From: Mallotus nudiflorus
Lineage: Eukaryota > Streptophyta > Magnoliopsida > Malpighiales > Euphorbiaceae
Direction of reading: 5' to 3'
DNA: 64,000 bases
NCBI GenBank assembly: GCA_947683625.1
Contig: CANTUR010001093.1
Span: 18,501-82,500, forward strand
In this document: piece by piece, positions 1-11,273 of the stretch
How the letters are laid out: each line of letters begins with the position of its first letter
How positions within the stretch are numbered: the first letter of the stretch is position 1
Program-made: the position numbers and the translations under genes
Notes under the pieces: model-generated
The model's input: only the letters and a program-made list of their open reading frames with translations
What the model was told of the DNA's origin: nothing
Databases searched by the model: none

Positions 1-1540
1 ACACACATTTCATCAAATAAACTCATAGGTTGAGCATGCTAGGCAATGTGCTCTCTGCTGCCCAGGTACTACAGCTCGTATCCTAGAGTTCTCTAAAATA
101 AATAATATTTCTTTAACATAGGCTCATAAAATAAAATAAAATAAATTCATGAAAATTCTCAGAAATTATGAAAACAATGGAACTGACAAAGCTAACGAAA
201 CTAAAGACACAAAATCGATCATGACTAGAAATTTGACACAGATTGATGTCAAGCTTTATGAGAAATCTACCGAAAATTTGACAAAGTATCATCTGTAAAA
301 TGGACATCTCTCTACTAAAAGTAGAGCCGTTCTTACATGAAAACACACTTCTATTCACAATACAGTTCTACCCTCGGATCGAGTTCCGAACTATGTACAA
401 TTCCTGACCGAGATCACTAAAATACTACCACCAAAACTAATTTAAATCATAAAAATACATAGCAAAATCTAATTCGGTTAATAAATAAATTCTTTTAAAT
501 AATAATATACAAAAATCCAAATTTTCATTTAATCCAATAAAATTCCTTATTTAACATATAATATCTATATTTAAGAGTTATAAATTATAAAATTTTGGAA
601 ATTCATAAAAATTGTATATTAGTACTAATATTAATTAAATCAACCAAATAATTAAATACTATAATATTTACATACATTATATTATTTCTAGAAAAATTAA
701 TCTATAAATAACAAAATATATCAAAATACTAATATAACTAATAAAATTATTTTATGCCTTCTAAAATTAAAATTATCATTATACACAGTAATTTAACTAC
801 AAATTAACTAAAACCCAATTAAAATCAATTTATACAATTTTTCTCTAAAAATTCATATTTCACATAAACTTTTAAAAATTCATAACTAAACATTTATAAT
901 TAATTTTAACAAACTTCCTCCACAAGATAAACTTAAAAAATATAGAATTTGATAAAAATAAGAAAAATTCATATCCCGAGACGATGTGAACAGTAACCGA
1001 CATCCGAAAAATTTGAATTTTTCCAAATAATTCCAGAAAATTAAAAAAATTACCCTTACATAGCTAATGATCTCTAAAACATGATTACTAAAGGGAATTA
1101 AGCCTAAAACTCAACCAAAAATTCAAAAATCAACAAAATATAAAAAAAATACACAATTTACATTTAACTCGATCTACAATGATCTAGACAGTGGATCGAT
1201 AATTCGAGGGTAGATTATTGAAGCTTGGGAGATGAGAAATCCATAGACACTAGAATCAAGACGATCCGACGTTGAAATCTTCATCGGGATTCAAAACAAA
1301 GCTTGCCAAATGAGGGCAAAATGGGAAAAGAAAAAAGAAGGGGCTGTTGCTGGCGTGTCGTGGTGGTGCTAGGTCGGTGCTAGTGGCAGAGGCACAGTAC
1401 TAGCTATAATGGAAGGAAGAAGGAAGAAAAGAAATGGAAATGGTGAGGAAGAAGGAGAGTTGCCCGAAAATGTTTCTGCCAACTTTTTTTTAAAGAAAAA
1501 GACAAATTTAATAATTAAAAATTAAAAAAATATACTTTAC

Positions 1541-1573
<33 letters not shown>

Positions 1574-1706
1574 AATTAAATCCTGAAATAATATTAATAT
1601 TAAAATAATATTCAAAATTAAAAATTTCAAATTAATTTTCACGAATAATCAAACTTAATAATCCACTTTTAATATAAATATAAATAAAAATATTTGGGTC
1701 TTTACA
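1..1706 (-). repeat. 3' LTR of the Tekay element (partial)
   Basis: This is the distal LTR of the minus-strand element, cut by the window start; about 1.1 kb is missing to the left. Read on minus it begins TGTAAAGACCC at 1706, directly next to a polypurine tract. It aligns with 7848-9541. An (AT)n(AC)n microsatellite at about 1539-1574 is shorter in the other LTR, so the two have drifted since insertion. Confidence 0.9.
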
Positions 1707-1722
1707 GTCTCCCTCCTTAAAA
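1707..1722 (-). other. Polypurine tract of the Tekay element
   Basis: On the minus strand this reads AAGGAGGGAGAC immediately before the LTR start TGTAAAG. This is the expected priming site for plus-strand DNA synthesis in reverse transcription, and its position fixes the inner edge of the 3' LTR. Confidence 0.85.
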
Positions 1723-1784
1723 AAATTTATCCTCTAAATAAATAAATAAAAGAAATACAAATGTTTGCTACTGAAAAAGATAAG

Positions 1785-3100
1785 GGTACACTATCTACAT
1801 TCCTGCCTCTGTCTCGTGCAGTCCTCCACCACATGGTTGCTCTACGCACCTTCACCGTCGAAATCTCCTTAGTGCAAAGCTGACAAACTTAGTGATCCAC
1901 TATCGCCACTAGGTACTCTTCATACATCAAATCCCTATTGAGCTCAATTGTCTAAGGCTAAAGGATGTGGGAAGGATTGGAAATATACTTCCTCGACATT
2001 GATACATAGAAAACTAGATGAATTTGAGACAACTCTAGTGATAACACCAATCTGTACGCCACTTCGCCAACTCTCGATCGAATCTCGAAGGGTCCAACGT
2101 ATCTGGGAGCTAGCTTACCCCTCTTACCAAACCTCATCACTCCCTTCATTAGAGACACTTTAAAAAACACTAAGTCTCCAACAGAGAATGATAAATCCTT
2201 CCTCTTAGGGTCTATATAGCTCTTCTGTCTATTAAAGGCTGTCCTTAACCTCTATTGAATGATGGGAACTTTCTCAGAAGTCACCTGCACCAATTATGGT
2301 CCTATCAATTGTCTCTCACTAACTTCCTAACATAAAGGCAATCTGCACTTTCTTCCATACAATGCTTTATACAGAGCCATTTTAATACTAGCAAGATAGC
2401 TATTGTTATATGCAAATTCAATCAATGACAAGTGTACATCCCAATAGCCACCAAATCCATCACACACATCTGTGGCATATCCTCTAAAGTTTGAATGGTC
2501 CTCTCAAACTAACCATCAGTTTAAGGATGCAAAGTTGTGTTGAAGTCCAACCTTGTACGCAAAGCCTTATGTAATTCTTGTCAAAAGACTAAAGTAAAAG
2601 TGTCTCCTCTATCAGACACTATACTAATAGGTACTCTATAGAGACAAACAATCCGATTAACATACAGTCTCACCAACCTGTCAGTGGATTACTTCTTCTT
2701 AATTAGCAAAAAGTGAGCTTAGTTAGTCTGTCAATTATCACCCAAATAACATCATAGCCACTTGACGTATAAGGCAATCCACTTACAAAATCCATAACAA
2801 TCATATCCCACTTCCACTCTAGGATAGGTAACTGCTGCAACAATCCTGAAGGTTTCTGGTGTTCTAACTTTACCTACTAACAAGTGAGACACTTGGACAC
2901 AAATTCTGCAATGTTTCTCTTCATCCTATTCCACCAATATGTATCTTTCAAATCATGATACATCTTGGTAGAACCTAGATGAATACTATAAGCAGAAAAA
3001 TAGGCTTCCTCTATAATCTCCTTCCTCAAATCATCCACATCAGGTACACATAACCTTGTGCCCAAACGTAATGTGCCCTTACTATTAATAATAAAGTCTT
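1785..3100 (-). pseudogene. Tekay integrase with GPF module and degenerate chromodomain
   Basis: The integrase part of pol, broken by stops. The zinc-finger end is visible at 2877-3065, with a His pair followed by YWWNRMKRNIAEF and the CLTC pair. At 1958-2170 the C-terminal GPY/F module reads LAPRYVGPFEI, followed by a segment ending VFYVSMSRKYI. Downstream (about 1957-1785) a chromodomain-like tail survives in two frames with a stop: YEEYLVAIVD, KEISTVKV and an NH-VVED segment. Integrase inserts element cDNA; in chromoviruses the chromodomain is thought to steer integration toward marked chromatin. This copy is inactive. The chromodomain call is weaker than the integrase call. Confidence 0.85.
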
Positions 3101-3200
3101 TAGATTGACTTTATTGCACCTCAAACATAATCCTCTACAACTGTGGATCTCTTCTCTAAGTTGCTTTAACTCTATCCAAGTACACTAACCATACTCTGAA

Positions 3201-3560
3201 TTAAGCTAAAAGACACTTCTTGGTCACTTTCAATTGCAACCCCCAATCAATCAGTCCATGCAGCTCTTTAAGTATTGGCCTCCTTTCTATCCTGATATGA
3301 GCAAGACTACCCGCTGACTTCCTACTTAGTGTATCAGCTACCACATTCGCTTTAGCCGAATGGTAAAGAATAAAGCAATCATAATCTTTTAGAAGTTCCA
3401 TCCACCTCCTTTGTCTCAAATTCAAGTCTCTCTGCTGAAAGATATACTTTAAGCTCTTATGGTCAGTGTATATCTCATAAGGCATACCATATAAATAATG
3501 CCTCCATATCTTTAAAGCAAAAACCACAACTGCCATTTCTAAATCATGGGTAGGTAGCTA
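3201..3560 (-). pseudogene. Tekay RNase H domain
   Basis: RNase H part of pol, which degrades the RNA strand of the RNA:DNA hybrid. The translation shows AVVVFALKIWRHYLYG, then the YTDHKSL motif holding a catalytic Asp, then FQQRDLNLRQRRWMELLKDYD and a terminal ADTLSRK. These are standard features of Ty3/gypsy RNase H. It directly follows the RT segment on the same strand, and frameshifts separate the two. Confidence 0.88.
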
Positions 3561-3689
3561 TGCTGATGCTTTTTTAACTACCATGAAGTATAAGTAACTA
3601 CTCTCCTATTCTGCATCAGTACACACCCTAATCCTACTTAGGAAGCATCACAGTACACTGTTTACCCTTCATCACCTGAAGGTAAAGTC

Positions 3690-4570
3690 AATATTAGAGC
3701 TGAAGTCAACAAGTCCTTAAGCAACTGGAAGTGTTCTTCATATTTGTCAGTCTAAACAAACTTCACATTTTTCTAAGTTAGCCTCATTAAAGGCACTATG
3801 ATCTTAGAGAAATCCTTCATAAATCTCCTATAATAGCCAGCTAAACCTAGAAAACTCCTAACTTCTATCACAGTCATCGGACTTGGCCATTTTGTAATGG
3901 CTTCTATCTTTTTGGGATCTACTTGTGTGCTATCTCTAGACACCACGTGGCTTAAAAATGCTACTTGATCCAACCAAAATTCACATTTAGAAAATTTGGC
4001 ATATAGCTGATGCTCTCTTAAAGTCTGAAGCACCATCCTTAAATGCATGACATGCTCGGGCTCACTCCTTGAATATACCAAGATATCATCAATAAAGACT
4101 ATCACAAATTGATCCAAGAATGGCCTAAACACCTGGTTCATCAAGTCCATAAAGGTTGCTGGGGCATTAGTCAACCCAAAGGACATCACTAAAAATTCAT
4201 AGTGGCCATATCTTGTTCAAAATGCAGTCTTGGGTACATCTCCACTTCTGATCCTCAACTGATGATACCCAAATCTCAAGTCAATCTTTAAAAAGCACTG
4301 AGCTCCCTGAAGCTGATCAAATAAGTCATCAATCCTAGGGAGAGGATACTTGTTCTTGATGGTGACTTTGTTCAACTGTCTGTAATCAATACACAGTCAA
4401 AGGCTACCATCCTTCTTCTTCACAAACAACACAGGAGCACCTAAAGAGATAAAGTAGGCATGATAAAACCCTTATCAAGTAAATCTTGCAATTGTTCCTT
4501 AAGCTCTTTTAATTCTATCAGTGCCATTCCATAAGGTGGCATCGAGATAGGATTTATCCCTGGTACAACA
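3690..4570 (-). pseudogene. Tekay reverse transcriptase domain
   Basis: The clearest open part is 3773-4189. It begins MSFGLTNAPATF and carries the catalytic box FVIVFIDDILVYS (a YxDD variant), then the connection motif SFLGLAGYYRRF. Upstream (4190-4570), in broken frames, the fingers motifs GINPISMPPYG, APVLFVKKKDGS and YPLPRIDDL can be read with several stops. The enzyme copies element RNA into DNA. Order and motifs are those of Ty3/gypsy elements; the stops mark it as a pseudogene. Confidence 0.92.
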
Positions 4571-4895
4571 TATATACAAAACTCTATCTCTCTATTTGGT
4601 GGCAATCATAGTACTTCTTCAGGAAACTTGCACACCACAGGCACCTTCTCAACTACCCCCACATCCATCTTCATATCTCTAACCACAACTAAATAGCCTG
4701 CACATCACCTTCTAAGCAGTTTCCTAGTTATGATAACAAAAATAAGATTATGAGGCATCGAACACTTATTACGTCAAAACCAGAACTCTTCATCATTGGG
4801 GATTCTGAAAATCACCTCTTTCGCCCGACAATCTAGAGTAGCATAATGTTGGGCTAACTAGTCCATCCCTAAAATCACATCAAAATTGATCACAT

Positions 4896-5177
4896 CTAAT
4901 AACACAAATATGCAAGCAACTCTTTACCTTCCACCAACACGAGACAAGACAAAAAGAAGATGTTTATCTCTAGCTCATCACTAATTGGAGTCACTACAGA
5001 CAAAGGAAATAACAATTTGGATGGTTGCCACTCCATCTTTAAAGCAAAGATAGGCAAAACAAAGGAATGCGATGCACCAGGATCAAATAAGACTCTAGCC
5101 TCAAAAGAACACACTAAGAGAATACATGTTACCATTGCATTGGATGCCTGAGCATCCTGAGGAGTCAAAGTGAACAC
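4896..5177 (-). pseudogene. Tekay aspartic protease segment
   Basis: A retropepsin-like segment between the gag zinc knuckle and RT. The translation includes ARVLFDPGASHSFV, which aligns with the usual LFD[ST]GA-HSF active-site loop. The residue after the catalytic Asp is Pro instead of Ser or Thr, so activity is unlikely even apart from the broken frame. In active elements it would process the Gag-Pol polyprotein. Confidence 0.82.
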
Positions 5178-5239
5178 TTTGGCCTGCCCACAGCCAGCCT
5201 GCTGGGAATTGGAAGGCTGAATAAATCCTCTACCACTTG

Positions 5240-6569
5240 GTCTACCCCTATATCTACCTCTTGAACCTCGGCCCTACTGCCCACAAACTGAGTCAGCCTC
5301 TACTGAGGGTACATAGGTGCCCAGTAGGGCTAATGCACTTATTGGAATGGTTGATCAATTGAAGATGAAGATCTCTTGGCATAATAAGACCAATACCTAG
5401 TGTTAGGACAAGCTCTAGCAAGATGTCCAATCTACCTACACCTGAAGCATGCTCTGGTCAACAAATGATATGACCCCTGATGTACACAGCCATAAGTAGG
5501 ACATGCACTGGGCCTTAAGCCTAAATTGCCATACCCAAAGCTCTGATTACTATTACCACTGCTAGCTCCAGGTCCAAACCTCAGAGGTCTACTACTCCAC
5601 CTACTGTGTCTGCCAGACCTATACACCCGGCTATTCTAATGGCCCTGCTGTGCAGTACCTATAGTTTGCATATCGATACTACCCATCTAAAACACTGGTT
5701 GTTGAACCCCTTGGGTCCTTACTACTCCATTGCTATTACTCACATATGGGTTAGAGATAGTACCATGCATAATATGGCGTCTCTTAAGCTATCGAGCCTC
5801 CTCAATAACACTGTCTAATCTATGGTCCTCAGTCTAGATGCTGATGTAGACTACACCCAAACTAGTCATATACAACTCCATTGCTCTCCTATCATCCTGC
5901 ATCACATCCATAACATCATGACCCAACTTGAGGAACTCATGAGTATACTCTGCAATTGACTGATCACCCTTACTAATATGTAGTAGCTGCCATATGTAGT
6001 TATCCCTTATTGGTGCTGGACAGAAGTACCTTAGAAAGTACTCCTTAAACTCCAACCAAGACATCATAATCATACATGGCTGGATGGATTGCATAAACTA
6101 ATCCTAAGATACGGCCTGAATAGATAACTGTACTACCATAATCCATGTAGCATGTCTGAGTCTTGGCCTTAATAGTATTAAGGAAGTCCAATGCATCACC
6201 AGTGCCATCAAAAGAAACTCACCCCACTTTGGAGTACAGTAATGTTGCGTCTGCATTGGACATCCCCTGATTCCTCTGTTGTAACATTTGCTGAACTAAA
6301 GGCATGGTTTAATTTAGAGCTACCAAGCCTTGGTTAATGCCTACATTACCAGCTGCAAAAGCTGAAGGATCAACCTTAAGAACTCCTTGTCCTACATGTT
6401 GCTCTTGTTCTTGCATCTGAGTTGCTTATACTCTATATCTACCCTTACCCCTACCCCTACCCCTTCCTTTACGCTAAGGAGTAGGGGGAAGAACCTCTTC
6501 CTGAATGGACTACTCATCCTCATCAAATGATGCACCTGCATTTGGAGCATCCCATGCTCTCCTCCTCAT
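5240..6569 (-). pseudogene. Tekay gag with zinc knuckle
   Basis: Capsid/nucleocapsid gene. A start ATG at 6569 opens MRRRAWDAPNAGASFDEDE and meets a stop soon after. A Retrotrans_gag-type core is visible at 5834-6094 (WLEFKEYFLRYFCP, DQSIAEYTHEFLKL). A CCHC zinc knuckle of the form C-F-R-C-R-x-I-G-H-L-A-R-A-C lies at about 5415-5460, with a second Cys/His group (CPTYG) just before it. The ATG is placed about 160 nt downstream of the PBS, as expected for gag. Several stops make it non-functional. Confidence 0.85.
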
Positions 6570-6730
6570 CTTGAAAGAACAAAAATAAATGAGAAATCAA
6601 AACACAACACGAAAAAGAAGTAACACAAAATTCTAGGAACAAGGACAACAATCGACATTATCAACCTAATTACCGTAATATTTTAAGAAAAACATAACTC
6701 AAAGACCATTGAAGTTGAAATAAAACATCA

Positions 6731-6742
6731 GCTCTGATACCA
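6731..6742 (-). other. Primer-binding site (tRNA-iMet type) of the Tekay element
   Basis: The minus strand reads TGGTATCAGAGC, complementary to the 3' end of plant initiator tRNA-Met, the usual primer for minus-strand DNA synthesis in these elements. It sits a few bases inside the 5' LTR. Confidence 0.9.
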
Positions 6743-6745
6743 ACT

Positions 6746-9541
6746 TTATCACGATCCAAACAGAAAGGTACATGATCGACACTATGGAATGGGATTACAT
6801 AAAGTACTTGAAATCCATAGTAAGCCTTAAAAATTTTTCGTGAAATAAAACAATACACTTAACAATAAACCAATAATAAAAGCACACTATCAAATACATA
6901 TAATAATATCCTTTAAATACAACATCATTTTAATATAGGAGACAAATAACACAAGTTCATAAATAACTACTGCAGTGTCTAGAATTTAATTATACAGTAC
7001 ATATATCAGTCTCACATACATAATGCAGCCGGTGAAGAACAAATCCAGTACAGACAAGGAATACTGAGGAGCTGACTATGAGGTCCTAAAAAAAATAAGT
7101 TGAGGGGAGTCAGACCTCACTGAGTGAATTAATTCTATAAAATGCATGCTGGTTTATAAAAACATTTATTAAAACCTCTTTTCAAAATAAATGTAAATAA
7201 GGTAATCATAATTCTTAAAATCATTTATTTTTCATAATAATATTTAAATAAAAATCTATTGATAATTCTTAAATAAATTTAATATAAAACCCATGTATAA
7301 AAATATATATAATTATTATTTTTGTGGAAAGTTCGATAGAACACCTAAACCTTAAATCTAATAGCCTTTCGGCTCTTTTTAATCCAAGTGATTGCTATCC
7401 TGAGAGCAAACTCAATTAAGTTACTGCCACAATCATTTCACTTATTCCATATTGATGTCCTGAGAGCAAGCTCAATTGAGTTACATCTCTTTTTCCGACC
7501 CAAGAGCACACTCTCCACCGAGCCCATTTCATAATATAAACATATACCAAGATCTCACATGTGCACATATGGTCTTACTGACACCCACCCACTAGGTAGC
7601 ACGTTCTACCATATCTCCAAGTCAATTTAAATTATTAATAAATAAATAAATCATTATGTAATGAATAATCAAATGACTAAGTAATTATCAAATAAACATC
7701 ACAAAATAATTTCTTTTCGATTTCATACTAGCAAATATATAATAAATGATCATACGTATGACATTATAAATGTATCTATAATTTAATCACATAATCATTT
7801 CTTTATTATATATAATTATTTGAAAATATAATAAAAGCAAGCACAACACACATTTCATAAAATTAACTCACAGATTAAGCGTGTCAGGCGACGTGTTCTC
7901 TGCTGCCTAGGTACTACAACTCGTATACCAAAATTCTCTAAAATAAATAATGTTTATTTAAAATATGCTCATAAAATAAAATAAAATAAATTCAAGAAAA
8001 TTCTCAAAAATTATGAAAACAATGGAACTGACGAAACTAACTCGACCAAAGACATAAAGTCGATTAAGACTAGAAATTCGACAAAGTATCCTTTGTAAAT
8101 TGGACATCTCTTTGCTATAAGTAGAACCGTTCCTACATGAAAACACACTTTTGTTCACAACACAGTTCTACACTTGGGTCAGGTTCCCAAATTAAACACA
8201 ATTTATGATCGAGATCACCAAAACACTACCACCAAAACTAATTTAAATCATAAAAATACATAGCAAAATTTTATAAAAATCTAATTTGGTTAAAAATAAA
8301 TTCTTTTAAATAATAATATACAAAAATCTAATTTTTCATTTAATCCAATAAAATTCCTTATTTAACATATAATATATATATTTAAGAGTTATAAATTATA
8401 AAATTTTAGAAATTCATAAAAAATGTATATTAGTACTAATATTAATTAAATCAACCAAATAATTAAATACTATAATATTTACATACATTATATTATTTCC
8501 TGAAAAATGAATCTATAAATAACAAAATATATCAAAATACTAATATAACTAATAAAATTATTTTTTTCCTTCTAAAATTAAAATTATCATTATACATAGT
8601 AATTTAACTACAAATTAACTAAAACCCAATTAAAATCAATTTATACAATTTTTCTTTAAAAAATCATATTTTACATAAACTTTTAAAAATTCATAACTAA
8701 AAATCTATAATTAATTTTAACAAACTTCCTTCACAAGATAAACTCAAAAATATATATATAATTTAATAAAAATAAGAAAAATTCATATCCCAGGACGGTG
8801 TGAACAATAACCGACACCCAAAAAATTTGAATTTTTCCAAATAATTTCAGAAAATTAAAAAAAATTATCCTTACATAGCTAATGATCTCTACAACACAAT
8901 TACTAAAGGCAATTAAGCCTAAAACTCAACCAAAAATTCAAAAATCAACAAAATATAAAAAATACACAATTTACATTTACCTCGATCTACAACGGTCCAG
9001 ACAGTGAATCGACGATCCGAGGGTAGATTATTGAAGCTTGGGAGATGCGTAATCCATAGACACTAGAACCAAGATGATCCGACTTCAGAATCTTCATCAG
9101 AGTTCGAAACAAAGCTGTCCAAATGAGGGTAAAACGGGAAAAGGAAAAAGATAGGGCTGCTACCGACATTTCATGGAGGAGCTGAGTTGCTGTCGGTATG
9201 CCATGGTGGTGCTGGGTTAGTGTTGGTGGCAGAGGCACAGTGCTAGCTCTGGTGGAAGGAAGAAAGAATAAAAGAAATAAAAATGTTGAGGAAGAAATAG
9301 AGTTGCCTGAAAATATTTTTGCTAACTTTTTTTTTAAAGAAAAAGACAATTTAATAATTAATTAAAAAAATATAATTTACAAACATATATATATAAACCT
9401 TTATCAATAAAAACATCATTAATGTTAATTAAACTCGAAATAATATTCAATATTAAAAATTTCAAAGTATTTTTCACGAATAATCAAATTCAATAATCCA
9501 CTTTTAATATAAATATATATAAAAATATTCACTTCATTACA
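6746..9541 (-). repeat. 5' LTR of the Tekay element
   Basis: A complete LTR of about 2.8 kb. Read on minus it starts TGTAATGAAG at 9541 and ends near 6746 beside the PBS. Its terminal dinucleotide has decayed: GGATCGTGATAAA replaces the expected ...ACA end. 7848-9541 matches bases 1-1706. The first part (about 6750-6850) also resembles the start of the solo LTR at 20908. ORFs inside it (for example 8987-9349) sit in non-coding LTR sequence and are not considered genes. Confidence 0.9.
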
Positions 9542-9681
9542 ATTTTTGTTGGTAATATTTAAAAATAAGATATTTTTGTAAATACTTTTGTTTAAAATAA
9601 AAAGTTATTGGGCCAAAAGCCTAAAAAATTTTGACTTTCTCATAAATTTTTTTAAAAAGCATACGGAGATGAAATTTTTTT

Positions 9682-9931
9682 TTATAAACACGATGTTTTC
9701 TCTTTCTTCTTTCTTTTCACTGCGCCCTTCTTGGTAGCATTATTCCTTTCATCACTTACTGACTCCAAGACCTTTGGAAGATGATTATTGAAAAGACCCA
9801 GCAAATTTAGCTCTTTGGAACAACTTATTCTTTCAAAAAAAAGCAACAATTTATTATTATTTAAAAGCTGTAGATCAAGCAAGTTATCTGCTTCTTCATT
9901 TGATTTCAAAATGGGCTCTATCTTTCCTTCC
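9682..9931 (-). pseudogene. Candidate host exon cut by the Tat-1 insertion (3' part)
   Basis: A minus-strand open frame ends at a stop (about 9682), after a lysine-rich tail KKGAVKRKKKEKTSCL. It is interrupted at 9931 by the Tat-1 LTR. If the element and one copy of the 5-bp duplication are removed, the frame continues without a stop into 19073-19150 (FKDIYEDKK and upstream), giving roughly 109 open codons across the junction. The protein family is not recognised. It contains acidic and leucine-rich stretches and a basic C-terminus. It could be the last exon of a host gene or a chance ORF; the continuity across the insertion favours a real exon or an older pseudogene. Confidence 0.45.
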
Positions 9932-10208
9932 TGATAATTGGTTTTTGGAACTCTTGGGCTTGGTGTCCTGCAATTCACGAATAAAAGGCAAGGTGAGAGG
10001 TGGGGAGAGTCTCCATGAACACTCCGATGCCTATGTTAGAGAATAGAAGCAAGGAGAATACAAGATAGCTAGAATATGTGAGAATGAGATGTTCCTTTAT
10101 GGGGGATGTAGGGCTCTATATATAGTAATACTCAAACCTGGAAGGAGTCAGATTCCGTGTGGGATAGTGAATCATAATCTTGGTATGAGAGTGTTCCTTT
10201 TATGCTTA
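9932..10208 (-). repeat. 3' LTR of Tat-1, truncated
   Basis: Starts TGATAATTGG and matches 18679 onward for about 275 bp, then diverges abruptly after CTTTTATGCTTA. The other LTR of this element is 389 bp and the Tat-2 LTR is 407 bp, both ending GGTATCA. So about 110 bp of this LTR, the polypurine tract and some adjacent sequence have been deleted here. About 24 substitutions separate the two LTRs over the aligned part, nearly all transitions. Confidence 0.88.
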
Positions 10209-10468
10209 CGCACTTATATTGATGCTCTCATAAGGGGTACAATATGGTAATAGAGGAGAGTGAGCTGAGGTGGCCAGCCTCAGTCACAATGGGCAGAGCT
10301 CAATGCCGAGTATCTGGATGGTCGTCGTTGAATTGTAATCTGTAGAGCTGGGATATCCGCTAAGTGCGTATGAGCATAAAAATAGATTAACCCGTAAGTT
10401 TGGAAACAATATGACGGAACTAGTCATCACTGGATTTTTTTATGCTCGATGCATGGACATGAGGCTTT

Positions 10469-10786
10469 ATGAGCTCGGAACCTCAATACTACAGAAGCGA
10501 CATGAGGGTGCCAGCTTCAGTCACTGGACTTAGATGCACAAGACTTAGATGCTCGGTTCAGGGATGCGAGGCTTACATGCTTGGAACCTCAATACTATAG
10601 AAGCGACATGAGGGTGCCAGCTTTAGTCACTAGACTTAAATGCGTGAGACTTAGATGCTCGGTTCAGGGATGTGAGGCTTACATGCTCGAAACCTCAGTA
10701 CTACAAAAGCGACCTAAGGGTGCTAGCTTTAGTCACTAGACTTAAATACGTGAGACTTAGATGCTCAGATACCTAGAATGGGTTGA
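10469..10786 (+). repeat. 106-bp tandem repeat in the Tat-1 3' untranslated region, three copies
   Basis: The phrase CCTCAATACTAC(T)A with GAGGGTGCCAGCTT-CAGTCACT recurs at 10481, 10587 and 10693, an exact 106-bp period. Each unit also holds GACTTAGATGCTCGG. Tat-2 has the same array in looser form (about 55499, 55604 and 55734). Tandem arrays in this position are known from Tat-lineage elements. Confidence 0.9.
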
Positions 10787-11071
10787 AAATGCTACTTGAA
10801 ATGCATTCTGAGTCGCTTGATGAAGCGGCCCAGTTGAAATGTGGGCAGGCCAACACGTGTTGGCATCACTTTAACTCTTAAGGATTCATAATTGAAATCA
10901 CGTGAGTGATGCATTATTTTGTGTGTTAGTAGATAAAGTGTTTGTGCCACCGTTATCGTGACTCCTCGTCTAATGGGCTCTTTTATTCTCAAAAGGCCCT
11001 TAGTAGCCTAGGGAGGAATGCAACAATAATGAGGGCAGTTAATGGCGTGCTCATAAATCCTTCTGTGTCTT

Positions 11072-11077
11072 TATAAA
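11072..11077 (+). promoter_or_regulatory. TATA-like box ahead of the Tat-1 antisense ORF
   Basis: CTTTATAAATAC lies 202 bases upstream of the ATG at 11274. Tat-2 has CTATAAGTAT 191 bases upstream of its equivalent ATG (56233), in sequence that is otherwise only partly conserved. Matching placement in two copies suggests a promoter for plus-strand transcription opposite to gag-pol. Confidence 0.5.
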
Positions 11078-11273
11078 TACTGCTATGCTTGTTAAGTGGC
11101 ATATTTTGTTCCTTTGCTTTTCTGTTGTTCTTGCCTTCACTACGTTGATATCGCCTCTGCTGTTTCCATTTCTACCTACCGTATTTCTTGCTTGTGGTAA
11201 CCAGGTGATTCTTTTGTCTTTCTTCTTCCTCTTTTTCCTCCTTTCTACTAGTGTGTGTTTCCTTTCTCCACTA

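Larger units (their letters stand above)
1..9541 (-). mobile_element. Ty3/gypsy Tekay-type chromovirus, degenerate, 3' end beyond window start
   Basis: An LTR retrotransposon read on the minus strand. The order from right to left is LTR (about 6746-9541), primer-binding site (6731-6742), gag, protease, reverse transcriptase, RNase H, integrase with a chromodomain remnant, polypurine tract (1707-1722) and the start of the second LTR (1-1706). Bases 1-1706 match 7848-9541 nearly end to end, which defines the LTR pair. LTRs near 2.8 kb, a tRNA-iMet PBS and the GPF-plus-chromodomain tail after integrase fit the Tekay/Del lineage of chromoviruses. Every coding part has stops or frameshifts, so the copy cannot move on its own. 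The lineage call comes from motif reading only. Confidence 0.92.

Noticed and set aside
4960..5151. Plus-strand ORF opposite the Tekay protease
   Set aside because: Shadow frame of the minus-strand protease, without own motifs.
7380..7560. Repeated TCCTGAGAGCAA-CTCAATT-AGTTAC phrases, considered as a CRISPR-like or regulatory array
   Set aside because: Only two to three loose copies inside a plant LTR, no regular spacers; an ordinary internal LTR repeat.
8987..9349. 120-codon minus-strand ORF
   Set aside because: Lies in the Tekay 5' LTR. The equivalent part of the other LTR (1180-1490) does not keep the frame.
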